In this document: positions 11,948 to 12,365 of the stretch, in pieces | How the letters are laid out: every line of letters begins with the position of its first letter | How positions within the stretch are numbered: position 1 is the first letter of the stretch | Assembly: GCA_016296635.1 (NCBI GenBank) | Contig: JAEDIZ010000061.1 | Location: 1 to 12,365, forward strand | Direction of reading: 5' to 3' | Source of the DNA: Oscillospiraceae bacterium | GTDB lineage: Bacteria > Bacillota > Clostridia > Oscillospirales > Oscillospiraceae | DNA length: 12,365 bases | The notes under the pieces: model-generated | The model's input: the letters and a program-made list of their open reading frames with translations, nothing else | Database searches by the model: none | Told to the model about the DNA's origin: nothing | Made by a program: the position numbers and the translations under genes

Positions 11948-12365
11948 ATGGCCAAATATCTGCTTGCCCTCGATCAGGGTACAACCAGCAGCCGCGCGAT
12001 CCTATTTGATGAGGAACAGAACATTACGGCGCTTTCTCAGAAAGAGTTTACCCAGTTTTATCCGAAGTCGGGCTGGGTAGGGCATGATCCCATGGAGATA
12101 TACTCCAGCATTTACAGCGTGATGATGGAGGTGATTGCAAAGTCCGGCATAGATGTACGCGACATTGCAGCCATCGGCATCACGAATCAGCGCGAAACCA
12201 CCATCGTGTGGGATAAAAACACCGGAAGACCCATCCACAACGCGATCGTATGGCAGTGCCGCCGGACGGCACCCATCTGCGATGAGCTGCGGCAGCGCGG
12301 TCTGACGGATTACATCCGGAAAACCACCGGCCTGGTGCTGGACGCCTATTTTTCCGGCACGAAGA
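11948..12365 (+). CDS. glpK: Glycerol kinase (3' end outside the window)
   Basis: The first 139 residues of glycerol kinase, which phosphorylates glycerol to glycerol 3-phosphate, the substrate of the upstream dehydrogenase. Visible family marks are the phosphate-1 loop LALDQGTTSSRA (6-17), GWVGHDPMEIY (42-52), NQRETT with Arg82 and Glu83, Trp102 in NAIVWQCRRT, and Tyr134 in LDAYFSGTK; the last four residues correspond to glycerol-binding positions in E. coli GlpK. In many homologues the residue before HDP is Glu, here Gly45. AGGAGG lies 7 nt before the ATG. The gene runs off the window edge; a full protein would be near 500 residues. Confidence 0.95.
   Translation, partial: MAKYLLALDQGTTSSRAILFDEEQNITALSQKEFTQFYPKSGWVGHDPMEIYSSIYSVMMEVIAKSGIDVRDIAAIGITNQRETTIVWDKNTGRPIHNAIVWQCRRTAPICDELRQRGLTDYIRKTTGLVLDAYFSGTK

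Overview
The window looks like chromosome of a Gram-positive anaerobe of the class Clostridia, probably Oscillospirales/Ruminococcaceae. Four things point that way: the style of the proteins (a UgpC/MsmK ATPase with a lysine-rich insert, a short GMAANMIG-type peptide deformylase, a GlpA-like/FAD oxidoreductase/DUF1667 trio), strong AGGAGG ribosome sites, moderately high GC with A/T-rich spacers, and intrinsic terminators between almost every unit. This is an inference from family resemblance; no rRNA is present. No IS element, CRISPR array, tRNA or phage gene was seen.

Layout. (1) 2-508, plus: the end of an unidentified gene overlapping a MutT-type Nudix hydrolase, closed by a bidirectional terminator. 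(2) 514-985, minus: peptide deformylase (def) with its own promoter. (3) 1096-3088, minus: CTP synthase (pyrG) behind a leader of about 340 nt. The leader has a near-consensus promoter, an intrinsic terminator, and two copies of a small hairpin with an AAUGGC hexaloop. (4) 3390-4713, plus: an ANTAR regulator with a degenerate receiver domain, overlapping an esterase-like alpha/beta hydrolase. (5) 4723-6103, minus: the shared sugar-ABC ATPase (UgpC/MsmK type) with a structured leader. (6) 6188-7137, plus: a MutX-like Nudix hydrolase overlapping a DUF523/TudS-like iron-sulfur protein. (7) 7141-8304, minus: a cytidylate-kinase-like protein and a small helical protein of unknown function, each a separate unit. 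(8) 8387-8726, plus: a Dabb-domain protein. (9) 8754 to the window end, plus: a glycerol/glycerol-3-phosphate operon (GlpA-like dehydrogenase with a BFD iron-sulfur tail, FAD/NAD oxidoreductase, DUF1667 protein, glpK). A promoter followed by a strong terminator precedes its first gene.

The most interesting signal is the pair pyrG leader / ANTAR regulator. ANTAR proteins are RNA-binding antiterminators that recognise hairpins with six-base loops carrying A at position 1 and G at position 4. The pyrG leader contains two such hairpins. The 3' half of the first is also the 5' arm of the intrinsic terminator, so the two folds exclude each other, and an ANTAR gene lies divergently next door. Since CTP synthase consumes glutamine, this suggests ANTAR control of CTP synthesis, which I do not know to have been described. 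The glycerol operon shows a second promoter-terminator-gene arrangement, consistent with antitermination of the GlpP kind.
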